A stretch of 64,000 bases of DNA, taken from Tetraselmis striata (taxonomy: Eukaryota; Chlorophyta; Chlorodendrophyceae; Chlorodendrales; Chlorodendraceae). Positions 46,871 through 58,963 of the stretch are shown piece by piece (the first letter of the stretch is position 1; the number at the start of each line of letters is the position of its first letter). The stretch covers positions 62,001-126,000 of the forward strand of contig VCJN01001132.1 in the NCBI GenBank assembly GCA_006384855.1, written 5' to 3'. A program made the translations under genes and the position numbers. The notes beneath the pieces are model-generated. The model saw only the letters and a program-made list of their open reading frames with translations. It was not told the origin of the DNA and made no database searches.

Positions 46871-47518
46871 GAATGTCGTGGGCCGCTAGTGCCGCTGAGG
46901 TTGGGAATGCGGGTGAAGCGAGGCATAGAGGTTGAAATGGGGTGGGAACGGGTTGAGAGCGGAAGCGGTGGGCACGCCATGGGCGTGAGAGCGGGAACTG
47001 GAAGTTGTCGTCAGAGTTGGAGTAGGGGACGTGCCAGCATTCGTGTAATTCATCTATCGTGTTCGTCGTCCTCGCCCTCCCCCTCCTGCGCTCCGGTGGC
47101 TGCCCCTTCTGGGGCGGTGGTTGTGCAGATGAGCATGACGGGCAAGCCGCTGTGGTGTGGTGCCAACGAGGACACACCCATTAATGGGTAGGCCTCCTGG
47201 CATCCTGTCGGCTGCTGGTCGGAGTCGTTGTTGGCCGGGTGATGTTCGTGGTGGTGATGTCCGGCCTGGGAGACGAAGCCGAATGGCTGGTGATGGCGCT
47301 GCAGGTCGTCGTTGTCGCTCTGGGTGGGCCAATGTTGCTGCCGCTGGGGCCTGTTTTGATGTTTGTAGTCGTTGCACATGTTGCTTGTGGGTATAGTTGT
47401 CGTTGACGTGACGCTCCGCAAGCGCGCGCTGACAGTGACCATAGCTAGGGTTGTTCACGGTGCTGGGTGGGGCGGTGTCACCCAGGACACGCAGGCCGTT
47501 GGCATGGCGCAAGGCCAT

Positions 47519-47560
47519 ACACTACTGCTGAGTATGGCCTGGACGGTCACACCTGCTGCA
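47519..47560 (-). pseudogene. Gag zinc knuckle with internal TAG
   Basis: On the minus strand CSRCDRPGHTQQ is followed by TAG (47524-47522) and then C. Counting the TAG as one residue gives C-x2-C-x4-H-x4-C, the exact zinc-knuckle spacing. It lies in a different frame from the Gag piece upstream, so one frameshift separates them. Confidence 0.65.
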
Positions 47561-48371
47561 GACGATGTTGGGCCTGGTGGCATGTAGTTGGTCCCTGGGG
47601 TCGCAGGAATTGAGGGTTGGCGTGCGTGAACGGGCGCGCTGCTGACGCTAACGCATGCGCGCCTCGCTCCATGTTCTGTCCGGCACTTACGATGGTTGCC
47701 AGCCTCTTGTTGACATTGGTTGCCGAGATGGTGGCGTCAACAATGTGATCGTATGCTGGGTGAAGGGATGAGGTAGTTGATGGCCACGTACTCGAAAGTC
47801 CACTGGCCATGTGCCTTGCGCAACAAATTCCAGAGTTTCCGGCAGCGGCGAACGTACACCTAGACCGCGGCTCATTTGGGAGCTGGCATGCTGTGATTTC
47901 TTCCTCCAAGCGCCTGCGCTCCTCTATGGCCGAGCCCCGGAGTTCAGTAAATAGGGCCGTCCAGGCCGCATATCCACACTTCTTGGAGTCCATGCTGATT
48001 CTGTCGATGATGGCCAGTGCCATGGGATAATGCGCTATTGCGTGGCGCAGAGCGGCCAGGAGGATCATTTGTTCCTGACGGGTACCTTTGCCCTTGGTGG
48101 TGTCCAAGTAGCCGGCGTTGCCGACAGCGATCTTGATGGCTTGAGCGTTGTCCCGCGTAGAGATGGTGTTGTCCCAGATGGGGACGTTCTTGAGGTCGAG
48201 TGTCGGCTTCACTGCAGCCGGTTTGATATGCTAGATGTCACCTAAGTCACTGTCTGATGCCCCGTCTAGGCTGAAGGCGTCATCATACATGCTATCATCA
48301 CGGAGGTCAGGTGGTGGTGGGGCGTTGCCAGGGTCCGGGTTGATCTCACTCTGCCGAGCCAGATTGGCCAT
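47547..48371 (-). pseudogene. Copia-type Gag
   Basis: It starts at ATG 48371 (MANLARQSEINPD), reads 46 codons, meets TAG at 48233-48231, and continues in the same frame as HIKPAAVKPTLDLKNVPIWD to about 47547. GYAAWTALFTELRGSAIEERRRLEEEI fits the helical Gag of copia elements. It ends in another frame from the zinc knuckle. No enzyme motif is present. It would have formed the virus-like particle. Confidence 0.6.
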
Positions 48372-48572
48372 GGGGGGTGTTCATCATGCCGGTGGTGATG
48401 CTAGTAGACATCGCGAAGGTGGAAGATGTATAACTGTAAGGTGGGCGGGTGGGAAGAGAAATCTCGTCGCACGTCGCCGTCGATCGTCGAAAGCTGTCGA
48501 GGGTCGAGATAAACGCAGGTTGAAGCCTCTAACATGCGTCGAGCACGGGGCAAGACGTCGAACCAAAGGAGA

Positions 48573-48584
48573 GGGCCCATAACC
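48573..48584 (-). promoter_or_regulatory. Primer-binding site matching half initiator tRNA-Met
   Basis: Directly inside the 5' LTR the minus strand reads GGTTATGGGCCC. This complements GGGCCCATAACC, the anticodon stem-loop of eukaryotic initiator tRNA-Met, at all 12 positions. Drosophila copia is known to prime from a tRNA-Met fragment ending at the same arm. Confidence 0.75.
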
Positions 48585-49087
48585 TGTCGGAGGGGGGTTG
48601 TCGAAGTGGTGGCTGAGTTTGCACTGTCCCTGATGGGGGGAGAGTCGGCGTGCACGTATCGAATCACGTCGAGTGCCAGCAAGCAAGGTGCAAGCTAGAA
48701 AGGCAAAGGCTGCTATGAGCCGTGGGCGATGGACGATAGGTAGTCGCTGTCGCCGTGGTGATGGCTGAGTGGCACTGTCACGACAGAGAAAGGGTAAGTC
48801 GGAATTCTTATGGGAAAGCAATTGACAGAATTACAAGGAGCCGAGGCTGGCAATTTATACCAGCCAGCCGGCTAGGTGTCGATTAGGACGGACACCTCTC
48901 CGTCTAAGGAGGCCAACTGGCGATGAAAGATGCCTAGGTGCCATGCTTTGGTAACAACTGGGTGTCGTACTTCTGCCACAAGGTCCAAATTAGGCACGTG
49001 TGCGGCAGCCAGCTGTTCACTGGAAAAATGCGGATTTCACAGAGAGAAAAAGCGGATTCAGGGAACCGGGGTACCCTGGGTCAAACA
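48585..49087 (-). repeat. 5' LTR of the copia-type element
   Basis: A direct repeat of 44281-44784 with TG...CA ends. The minus strand reads from 49087 down to 48585. AATTTATACC near 48852 (plus strand) could include an A/T-rich core promoter. Confidence 0.9.
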
Positions 49088-50275
49088 CTATGTATGTCCT
49101 TATAGTACTGTCTACCGAAGTTTGATGGATTGTATCAAGCGTTATGTATTATGAGAGTGGGTTTCCGGGGGCATCATCAGTTCATCACGGACTCACGGTG
49201 CTAAGCAGTACAGTTGTAAGTACGTGCAAGCCAGTTTGATACATGTATTGTGTTTTACGGAGCCGGCCGGCCTGACAACGCCGCTGCGGTTGGCCGCCTG
49301 CTTCACGCCGCCCTGCGCCTGCTGGTACAGCCGTTGGAGTCGGAGCCGTCGATGGTGCACGACTGCCTGGCCTGGTCGTGGTCTGAGCCGGCAGAGGGCG
49401 CCAAGGCCGGCATTGTGGCGCCTCGTCCCGATGCGAGACCATCACAAGCGCTGCCACGTCGTACCGCGCACCCGTATGATGACAACATGTAGATCAGTGC
49501 ACGACCCCGCGGCTGATAAATCAGCGGAGACACTTGGTTTTCATAGAAAGGCCGTTTTTCATTTTAGATGCCTTTTTGACCGGCATCGCGCTACTATACA
49601 GCTATGGAGTCAAAGCCCTGATGTAATAAATACAGCTATGGAGTTGTACTGCTACGTGTACTGTTGACCCCCCATGTCGCCCTACTTATTTACCGCTGAT
49701 ACTACGGGCGGCACTACCCGTATTCGTATACAGCGCACTATTAATTACGAGTAGTGCACAGATACGGGTACTCGTACCCGAATGTGGACCCGTACTAATG
49801 ACGGGCACTTCCTGCTGTTGTGTTTTCGCCCCCGGGATATGACTGGCCCCAGTGAAACCCTTGCAGCGTCTCTACGACGGCCGCTTAGGCAGCAATCCAG
49901 TCACGGAAAGCCCTGGGTAGGCGACGCTCCGTTATAATCATCAAGCAAATTGCCGGAGCATTCTGCAAGACTAATTAGAGGCTAGTGACGGAATTTCCAG
50001 CACTATTGGATCACTGTCTAAATAAAACACTGCCATGAAAATACCCGGCACTGACCACGAAAGGTCCGCCCTACCCGTTTGGGCGTCGGTCCATTAGAGT
50101 AATGCGAGTTGGGGCAAGCCCCATGCAACCCGCGGAGCAAAGCATTTCGGGAGTGCGCTACATGTGCAACAAGAAGGCAATAATGTGAGGGAGGGCCCGA
50201 CGCCATAGCTGGAAAAATTTCCCATTCCCTGTAAAATCTAGGGCGCCGTGAAGGGAGGTGGGGGGCGCCAAAAAT
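49088..50275. other. Intergenic, repeat remnants
   Basis: 49250-49492 has a frame of coding-like composition (GAGRPDNAAAVGRLLHAALR ...) with no family I recognise; it may be an orphan exon next to the copia insertion. 49850-49930 is a copy of the repeat at 36225-36350. Nothing else is seen. Confidence 0.45.
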
Positions 50276-50516
50276 TCAGGCAGTGAAGTCCTCAGGTGTT
50301 GACGCAATAACATGATAACTAATAAAATCCCCGAACTCCGGAAGTAACAACCCAAAAGTATAACGGTGATACCCCCACCGCGGGCACTCCACCAACATAT
50401 GTTCGATAGTCTCAGATTCACCTCCGCCACATGCAGGGAAGTGTTCCAGGAACCGCTCAGGCATGGCATGAATCCGGGCCAATCGGCGGGCAGTGGGAAA
50501 TACTAGGGTCCGTGCC
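50276..50516 (-). pseudogene. LINE remnant (C-terminal zinc-binding end)
   Basis: The minus strand reads TARRLARIHAMPERFLEHFP, then ACGGGESETIEHMLVECPRW. The pattern of a Cys pair region followed by E-T-x-x-H-x(4)-C-P is characteristic of the end of non-LTR retrotransposon RT and RNase H proteins. The first CxxC is degraded to CGGG. No RT domain is recognisable upstream, so this is a small fossil fragment. Confidence 0.6.
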
Positions 50517-52757
50517 TAAATGTATCGTGCTGCTGTTATTTGTACACATCCTCAGCAATCCTATTTAAAATTCGAGCAATATTTAAGGAGCTGGATTAAT
50601 GTACATGGGATTTGGTCATTATGCTACGCACGGGTACCGCACACCGGCGGTGGGATAACGAACACTCGCCGAAACGCGCCAACGCTGACATCCCGGTACT
50701 GAAAGCGACGGCTCTATGGAACGAGGTGCCGATTCCGACGTGACGCACGGCACAGTCTGTGACGTTTTATTACATCAACACATGACGAAACGAATAGTTC
50801 GTTTTGTCACGTTTTCTAATTGCAATTTGATTACATCAGTGCTTTATCTTAATGTATGCGCACTAACAACAGAACTAAAAGCAATTGGGAAAGTTTGCCA
50901 ACAAAAAGAGAGATATAAGCCTGAAACCAAGGGTCAAGCAGGAGGCCAGGGAGCCAAGAACCAAGCAAGAGCCAAGGGAACCAGGAAGTCGCCAAGTTGC
51001 CAAGGCATCAAAGGGTCCAAGGAAACACTGAAAGCCAAGCAAGGAACGACCAGAAAGACCGAAAGGGAAACAAGAAACCAATGGATGGGGACCACCGTCT
51101 AGGGGTATTCCATCAACCGCGGCGAGTGCGCTTGCAGCCGATGACCAGGTCGTAGCAACACGGGTTGACAAGCGACGCGACGCACGCGCAGAAGCACCAT
51201 CACGTGCGGCGGCGCGCCGCTGCGACCCCGCCAATAACCTTGTATGCATGCGCCATGTTGATGACCAAGGAGAAACGGCGGCGCCACGCAGACAAGAGCT
51301 GGCCGATTTTATGGCCAGTGTGCGTGTGGCTAGCTTTTGCGATCTGACTCCACCAAGAAAGCCTTGCTTAGCATGCGGGGCCAGCGAGCCAAACTCGGAG
51401 ACGGCGAAAGGCACAAAGAAGCGAACGAAGCATGCCGTCGGCGTTTCGGACACCCTCGTTTATATTCGTGAAAGTAAAGGTAAAGTTCGCCCCGAGACAT
51501 CGGCTGAAGCCGCCCCAACACGTGACCTCGTGCGCCAAATGCAATCGTAGGTAGCGTCTGGCATAGCCCATAGACCATTGCCTCGTTCGAACCCCGAAGG
51601 GCTAATGCATCAGCCGGGTAAACCCATGACACGCCGGGACGATATGGCCGAAATACATCGACCAGGAATCGATCCTGCCTGGGACCTCTCGCGTACGAGA
51701 CGACCGCTCATCAACCGAGCGTATATTCGTCTATTCGCCATTTTCTAGTCGTAAACCCGCGACAGCTCATATGCCCGGAATTCTAACAGGGTTGCTGTGT
51801 CGTCAACTCGTCATCGTCATCGCGCAGTTACGCGCCGAAATCATCCGAGCGGCCGGGCGGGTGGGGGGCGAGAGGGTACAGGTCCTGGTAGTTGCCAGGC
51901 CGTTGGGAGCGGCAAGGAATGGCGCGCGATCGGCCGCGGCCCGGCTTGCCATCGAACGCCCCGCACCACTGCCAGTTTGCGACCGGCCTCGATAACGAGG
52001 CGCCCCACAGAAATCGGACCACCTCAAAGTTGCACGATCATATTCAGAGAAGCAATTCGGGACAGGCAAACGCACCGGAGGTAAGGCTCTTGGCTCGTGC
52101 TGCCACACTTATGGTTTCCGGGGCAGAAGCGCCGCGGCGCGCAGGCTCGGCCGCACAGCTTGACTCTGGCCTCCAATTAATTAGCTTGACTCTGGTCACC
52201 TTGTCGACCTCGTCGTGCACACGCTGAATAACCTCCTCCTATTCCCCCCTCTTCTCCCCTTGCTGCATGTCGTCCCACTATACCTTGGTACGCGCAGCTC
52301 GTGCTTCGACATCCCCCACCCACCCAGCACCGGAGCAGCTCGGCGACACTTGCGGAGGTGGGTGCCAACGTACCAACGGGGCAGTGCCGAGTGCCGTACG
52401 GCTCGTGCACCGACGCGTTCACCCTCACGGATAATCAAAACATTGTCGATGGTCGATCGAGGGAACGCCTGCGTCGGAAATGGCAGGGAAATAGATGTTT
52501 GTGTGCCGTGTGCCGCTGGTGTGTGAACGGTCAGGGCAGCTGCGCGAGTGCCCGACGACATAGCTTAGTTCGGGACTGCGCAGATGTGGCGAAGCTAAGC
52601 AACGGAGAAACCCCTACCCCTGAAGGGCTGCAGGCGGAGGGCGAATGCTGTGCGAACGGTAGCGGCGGACCAGAGGCATCGGCGAGCAGCATCGAGTGCG
52701 AAACAGGCCGACCGCAGCTGGCGCAGCTCAAGCAGTGTGCGGCGCCCAGTGGCAGTC
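50517..52757. other. Intergenic, with inverted repeat R2 copy
   Basis: 51455-51598 is the inverted copy of repeat R2 (4284-4418). 50870-51100 has a purine-rich stretch whose frame is low complexity (Lys, Gln, Gly) and is not taken as a gene. The last few hundred bases should hold the promoter of the GT29-like gene. Confidence 0.5.
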
Positions 52758-55700
52758 ATGCCGCCCCCACCGGGACCCAATAAGATGGGCGTCGCCAACC
52801 TGATGGAGTGCGGTGCCAGGACGCCCCCGGCCGTGAAAGTGGCACTGGTGGGGCTTGTGCTACTGGCGGGCATGCTGGGCAACTCGTACATCCAGATGGT
52901 GGGGCGGTTGTCGGCGCGCCACTCGCGTGGGGCTGTGCTGGCGTCCAGGGACGGCCTGCTGGCTGTCACCCGGTGCCCGGAGCAGCTCCAGGTAGACCCC
53001 TCCTGCCTTTCTTCCCCTCACACCCCTAACATCCCCTTCATCTTGATTATCGTTAGCTCCGTCCCATCGATAGCAAACGCGCTCATATTTCTTTGCTGTG
53101 CCATTGTGAGAGGGTGGAACTGGCAGCATGGAGCATGGGTTGCTCGCGGTGTGGTGGTTGATTGTTTGATTGGAGGAGGGGCAGGGGTGTGAGGAGAAAG
53201 GGGGCTCCTGGCGTTAGGATGCACCTGCCTCAGTGGGCCGGTGTTGCCATGCGTGATGTCTTCTCAGCAATGGGTGCGCTCATGATGGCGCGCGCAGTAC
53301 TGCGAGACGCAGCTGCACAATTGCGGCGAGCAGGCGGTGGGCTGCGAGGCGCTGCTGACTGAGTGCCGGCGAGTGGCGCTGCGGTGTAAGAGTGCCATGG
53401 ACGCAACGCGGGAGAATGTACCCGGCCACTGGTAGGCGCTCGCCATGTGGCCACATGTCGCCCCCACTGGCTCCTGCTGTATTCACAGTGCCGCATGGGC
53501 AGCATCGTCTGCGCCGGCAAGTGACCCTTTCTTTCGCTTCGGCCGGGATGGGGCGCAGGTACCAGCAGGTCAAGGAGGACTGGGACGTGCGCTTCAAAGG
53601 GCATGGGCTGGGGCAGCGGCCAAAGAACCCGCACCTGCAATGCGGCAAGCACGGCTTTCTTGCTGGTGACGTGCGTGCCTCATTTTCCCCTCGCTAGCAC
53701 GCCTGCCACGGGCATGGGCCTCCTTGAGGATGGACAGGGGTGGGGCTAGGCATGCAGTAGAGATGGGAAGGATGGAGGGTCGATGACCGCAGTCGAATGA
53801 CGTTTATGCGATCATCATGCCATGGAGCGGTAGTCACGGGGAGGATCCAGGCAGGGAAGGACTTGGCGACTGACCTGGATGCGTCGCTGCAGGGCACATG
53901 CCGCTGCACCGTCATGTACGCCGGACGCGACTGCCAGCACGGCTACGCCTTCACGTGGCAGCTCTACACCCGGTTTGACAAGGTGGAGAAGCGAACCCCA
54001 GAGCGCCGCAAGTTCAATGGCGAGTATTGGGGCAGCTACATTCTCAGCCAGGACAGCCTGCTGGGCGGCCTCTACCCCGGGCCACAAAACTGGCACGGTC
54101 AGGTACGTTATCACTCCCCGCATTCCCCCAAACTGTGCACACTGTCATTGCCATGAAAAGCAGGAGCTGTGGCGGGTGCATCGCTCTTTCTTCACGTGAC
54201 TGTGGTAATTTTGCTCATTTGTATGTAAACAAGACCTACATTGCACATGTCAGAGACTGCGCACATATTGTGCGCAAAGCTCGCCATCCTGCTTAGCCGC
54301 TTGCCCCCCCCTCACGCGCCGCACCCAAATACAAACGCACAGGAGCTGAAGCTGGGCTTGCAGTACCGTGACCTGACCAGCGGCAAGCAGGAGCACCAGC
54401 ATATCCACCTTGGCCGGTGAGCAGATGCTCCCTGGCGACCCTCCGTGACATTGTAGCCGGCGGCTGGGGATGTCTCTGGTGCATCGGAAAGTGTGTGTTG
54501 GTGTTGGTGGTGGTGGGGGGGGGGCGCACTCATGCAGACCGACTTTCACCCTCTGCCCCTCCCGCCCCCCCTTGCCCTCACCCTCCTTTCCTTGTGTGTG
54601 CAGTGCGGACGACCAGCTGTTCCAGGCGCTGCCAGACACGGATGTGGTGGGCGGCCGCGTGTACAACCAGTGCGCGATCGTGGGCTCCAGCGGCTCGCTG
54701 CTCAACTTTCAGCTCGGCCGGGCCATAGACCGGCACGACATGGTCTTGCGCTTCAACGGCGCCCCCACCAAGGTATGGCGCAGCATCCGGCCGAACCTGG
54801 CAGCAAGCGCACACCCCTCCCCTCCTGCACACAGACACACACGCGCCCACTATACACGAGTGCGTCCCCCAGCACAGCGCTGTCGTCGCTGCGCAGGGCT
54901 TCGAGAAGCACGTCGGCTCGCGCACTACCTTCCGCCTGGTGACCACCCCGTTTCTGACGTACAACGAGATCGGAGAGACGGTCCTGCACGCGCCGCGCTC
55001 CGAAAAGGCACCCCCCCCACCCCACCCTCCCCCCTTTCTTCCCCAGCCCAGTCCTTCCCTTCCTCAGCCCAGCCCTGCCCCGCAAGGCACAGCTTGTGCC
55101 CTCGAGTTTCAGCGGGTGCATTGCCGGCCATTGAGCTGGCCTCTGGACTGGGTGTGACGCTACCTCCTCCCCTCCCTCCTCGAAAGCAATCACAGCCCCA
55201 TTCGCCGCTGCCATCTGGCAAAACTATGTTCAGTCTTGCTGGCTCATGCTGGGGCTGACCGCACCATCGGCGGCGCCTCCCCCCCGTATCAGGTGGTGCA
55301 GGCCTACCGCTCGCGCAGCCGCTTTGCCGCGCTCAACAAGAAGGCGCCGCTGTACCTGCTGGACCCTGGCTTTCTGGCGTGGCAGGCGAGCTCCGTGCTG
55401 GAGTGGCAGCCCACCGTCGCGTGGACGGGCATCATGCTGGCGATGCAGGTGCGGCTGCATGGCAGAGAGAAGGCCACGTGAAGGGGAAGGGGGGGGGGGG
55501 GGGATGGGGTTGCTGATGGCCATAAAGCTCTCATCCGATGACCCACAGTGGCGACATGAATGAAGCTTGCGGATCTAGCCCCCTTCCTTCCCCCCTGCCT
55601 CCCACTGTGCCCCCCTGCTCCCCCTCGACCGCCAGATCTGCCGGCGCGTGGATCTGTATGGACTGATGGTTGCGGAGCCGGAGGGCTCGCCCTACCACTA

Positions 55701-56725
55701 CTTTGACACCTGCACCAACCCCGCCTCCGTGCGCGCCAAGGTACCCACCAAATGCCCAGGTTCCCTCGCCGAGCCAACCTCCGTAGCGTCCCAGCGGGTG
55801 CCCCCGCGTCATGCAGAACAGTGGAATGGCCATCAGCATCAGCGGCCAGCGGGGCAGCGTCTGCAGTCAGGGGCCAGGCTGACATGTCGCTAGCCTGAGA
55901 GAGGGTGGACATGCCGACATGTCGCGTGATGTATGGGCAGTCAGCCCTCCCTGAGTTCCCGGCAAGCCTGCAGGGTGGGCTGGCGGGACCCGGCTGAGGC
56001 TTGAGGGGATTTGGCCCGCAGGCGGAGACCGACATCCGGGAGTGGACGCTCATGCGGAGCTTCAAGGACCTGGACCTGCTGCACTTCATGGAGCCGTGTG
56101 TGGTGGAGTGCCGAGCGTCCGAAGAGGTGCTTGCATGCGCGCTGCTGCCCCCCCCCCCCCCCCCCCGCGGGCCCAAAAAATACCCGTGACCATGCCATCC
56201 TCCTTTTAATGTCGTTCGTTATTGAGGGGTGATGGGGATTGCGCTACTCGTATCACGCCATGCCGCAGATCGCATAGCATTACTTATTGCCATTGCCACG
56301 AAATCCCCTCAGCGAATCAACGCCACCGTATGTGTATCAAAGCAAATCGGCAGGAACATGCACCACGCCCCTTATTGCAGAGCGAGCAAAGGGGGCGCAT
56401 TGCTGCTCCGCTGACGCGCCCCCCCCCCCCCCCCCCCCAATCCCTCCCTCAGCTGTGCATGGCCTGCCGCCGGCGAGCGCCTGGCTTCTCAGAGACCATA
56501 TCGCCTGAGATGCACGACCTGCGGCTGAGCCGCAAGCGCATTGATAAGCGCTACTGCAAGAAGGCGGACCTGCACCACATGGTGGCGGACGCAGCGGAGG
56601 CGGCAGCGGAGGCTGGGGATGACGGCCCGCAGGAGGCGGGCGGCGCGGCAGCGGGGAGCATTGAGGCGTGGACGCGCCCGCAGCCGGAGGCCCACGAGGA
56701 GCCATTCAACCCGCTGATGGGATGA
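52758..56725 (+). CDS. GT29 sialyltransferase-like type II membrane protein
   Basis: Eleven exons: 52758-52991, 53298-53431, 53559-53670, 53893-54102, 54343-54416, 54604-54772, 54897-55007, 55293-55448, 55636-55740, 56022-56126, 56453-56725. The phases fit and give 560 residues. Residues 25-47 form a signal anchor ([20 protein letters not shown]). A Cys-rich stem follows, with [14 protein letters not shown]. Sialyl motif L is [12 protein letters not shown] ... [15 protein letters not shown]. Motif S is near [23 protein letters not shown]. The HYFD ... E region matches the last motifs. A Golgi sialyl- or related ulosonic-acid transferase is inferred; plant and algal members have uncertain donors. 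Intron 7 appears to use a GC donor. A second possible start is at 52785. The tail is acidic and disordered. Confidence 0.88.
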
Positions 56726-57580
56726 GGCCAGTAGAGGCTGGAGGGCGTTGACACGCTGTAATGCCATCCTTTTGCAACCTCAGCGACGCTGTCTTTGCGT
56801 GTGTCTGTGTTGATTCCACATCGACTTGAATATCAATAACATTTTGGGGTAAGATTATGCTGGCCATATAGATTGCTATATCATTATGGAACAAACGCGA
56901 TAAATATGTATACCCACAGACACCGCGAACACATGCACATCCATACCTATGTGCCCCTTGCTAAGGCGAGTACGATTTAATTCTATGTTGTAGACCCCCC
57001 CCCCCCCCCCTCTGTTTCCACCGCCCCTTCCCCCCCTCTACTTTGTTTCTGTTTATCTCACAGTACTTAGTAGAACATGCCCATAGTTGCAGAATAACCA
57101 CCGCTGACATACCTTTTTCTAATGGATTCAATGCATGGCTGTGTGCAGAAGGCTGTATCAGCCTGCCATATGCAAGCATAAAATGGAGAGGGGGTGGGGC
57201 ACTTTTTGGAACCATCACCATATTACAGTCAGCATCATGGCAACCCAGCCCCATACGGTGGCCCTATCCACCGCTCCCAGCCGCCGAGTACTGCTTAAGT
57301 ACGTGAACATAAAGTTGAGGCCACTTACAAAGTGACCCCCCCCCCCTCTGTTTCTCCGGAAAGTAGAGTACTAAAACATAACATTAAATCGAACCGCCTA
57401 AGGTGGGACATTGCATCTGTCATGCCATAGCCTCTCGGGCGCCTGACGGCAGCGCGCCACCCAGTGCTTCATGGAGTCGGTGCGTCTGACAGGGTTTGCG
57501 CCGGCGTCTGGATTGCAAAGCAGGGTGGCACCCTTGCATCGTCCTCATGCCCAGGGCGCCGCTTCTGCTGCGCGGCGGCG
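56726..57580. other. Short intergenic region between convergent genes
   Basis: Contains C runs near 56996-57010 and 57337-57345 and AT-rich sequence at 56800-56960. No gene is seen. Confidence 0.5.
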
Positions 57581-58916
57581 CTACTCATCCTTCTTCTGGG
57601 CGCCCTGCAGCGCCGGCGCGGGCTCGTCCACGTCGCCCAGCACCTGCTTGGGGTTCCACCTGGTGCCGCCCATGCGCTCGCTCTTGCCGCTGATGTCCAT
57701 CACGAAGGTGTGCGTGAACTTGACGCACGGCAGCGTGACCAGCAGCGCTGCAACGGCGCAGAGGGCGGGGGGGCGGAGGTCAGCCTGCAACACTGTTGGT
57801 GCCAATGCTGCTGCTGAACCTGTGGCATACCATAGAGTGTGGCAAACATATTGCCATGAGTGCACATACGGCAGTGTTTGCTTGCTGGGGCATGAGTGCC
57901 CTACATGTCTCATCAACAGCAAGTCTGAGCTGCTGTATTCTCAACGCATACGGAGCTGCATTTCCGCATGACTGGCCCGCGGACACAGCGGGGGGAGGAG
58001 CCTCAGCAGAGGAGGAGAGAGGGGGGGGGGGGGGGGGGGGGGGCTCACATGCGGCGGTGACAAAGGCCTCCACCGTGCTGGCGATGCTCTTCACTGTCCC
58101 TGTGGGTGCCGAGGGGGACATAGGTGAGAAGAGGGAGAGAAGAGGGGGGGGGGGGGGGCATCCTGTGGGTCATTGCGCTGCGGGGTGGTGCTATGGGCGG
58201 AGGGCTGGGTGGGTAGTGGGGGCACAGAGAGGGCGGGGAGAGGTGCCGCCGGGCGCCGCGCGCACCGTAGGACAGCCCGCGCTTGAGCATCATCTGGTTG
58301 GCAATGAGCTCCGGGTACAGCAGGTGCTTGGGCGCCATGGTGAAGTACGCCCAGAAGAGCATGCCGTCCTGCGCCGCGCGGAGGCACGGGCGCTCAGAGG
58401 GCAGGGGCGCTCAAAGAAATCACAGGGGGGAGCACAAGGCGAGCCAGGGGGGGGGGGGAGGGGGATAGACACCGGGGAGGAGGGGGGTTGGGCGGGGCGT
58501 ACCCCCACCACGGCCAGCATCATGGCGATGCTGGACACCATCAGCACGCGGTAGCTTGGCTGCGGCTTGGCGTTGAGGCCTGTGGGGAGAACGGTTGGGT
58601 GGGGCCAGAAAGGGGGGGGGGGGGGTCAATACAATGCCATGATCCGATGCCGGTGAATACGGCGGTGGTTTGGGATTGGGTGGCGGGGCATTGAGGTGTA
58701 CTCAGACCAGAGATAGTGAAGGGAGGAGGAGAGAGAGGGGGGGAGAGGATTGCTGTTGAGGGTAGTATATGGGTGTGGCTGAGCAAACTTGAGGACAGGC
58801 CTCACATTGAGCCTGCGTGCAACTTCTAGGAACATGCGCTTTATTTTGGTTTACATCCGACCTCCGACAGGTAGGGCGAGCTCCGACTTGCGGTGTTCCT
58901 AGTACCGGGCCGGCAC

Positions 58917-58963
<47 letters not shown>

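Larger units (their letters stand above)
44281..49087 (-). mobile_element. Ty1/copia-type LTR retrotransposon with methyltransferase domain, decayed
   Basis: LTRs 44281-44784 (504 bp) and 48585-49087 (503 bp) begin TG and end CA. The flanks CTATA (44276-44280) and CTATG (49088-49092) look like a 5-bp target duplication with one change. On the minus strand the order is 5' LTR (48585-49087), primer-binding site, Gag, zinc knuckle, cytosine-5 methyltransferase, RT and RNase H, polypurine tract, 3' LTR. The internal region is only 3.8 kb. I find no integrase core and no RT YVDD box, and several frameshifts and TAG codons interrupt it. It is probably non-autonomous and now dead. Confidence 0.85.

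Noticed and set aside
49250..49492. Plus-strand frame GAGRPDNAAAVGRLLHAALR
   Set aside because: The composition looks coding, but no start context, partner exon or family was recognised. It may be a fragment of a gene broken near the copia insertion.
50716..51102. Plus-strand frame rich in Lys, Gln and Gly
   Set aside because: The protein is low complexity from a purine-rich stretch of DNA, with no domain.
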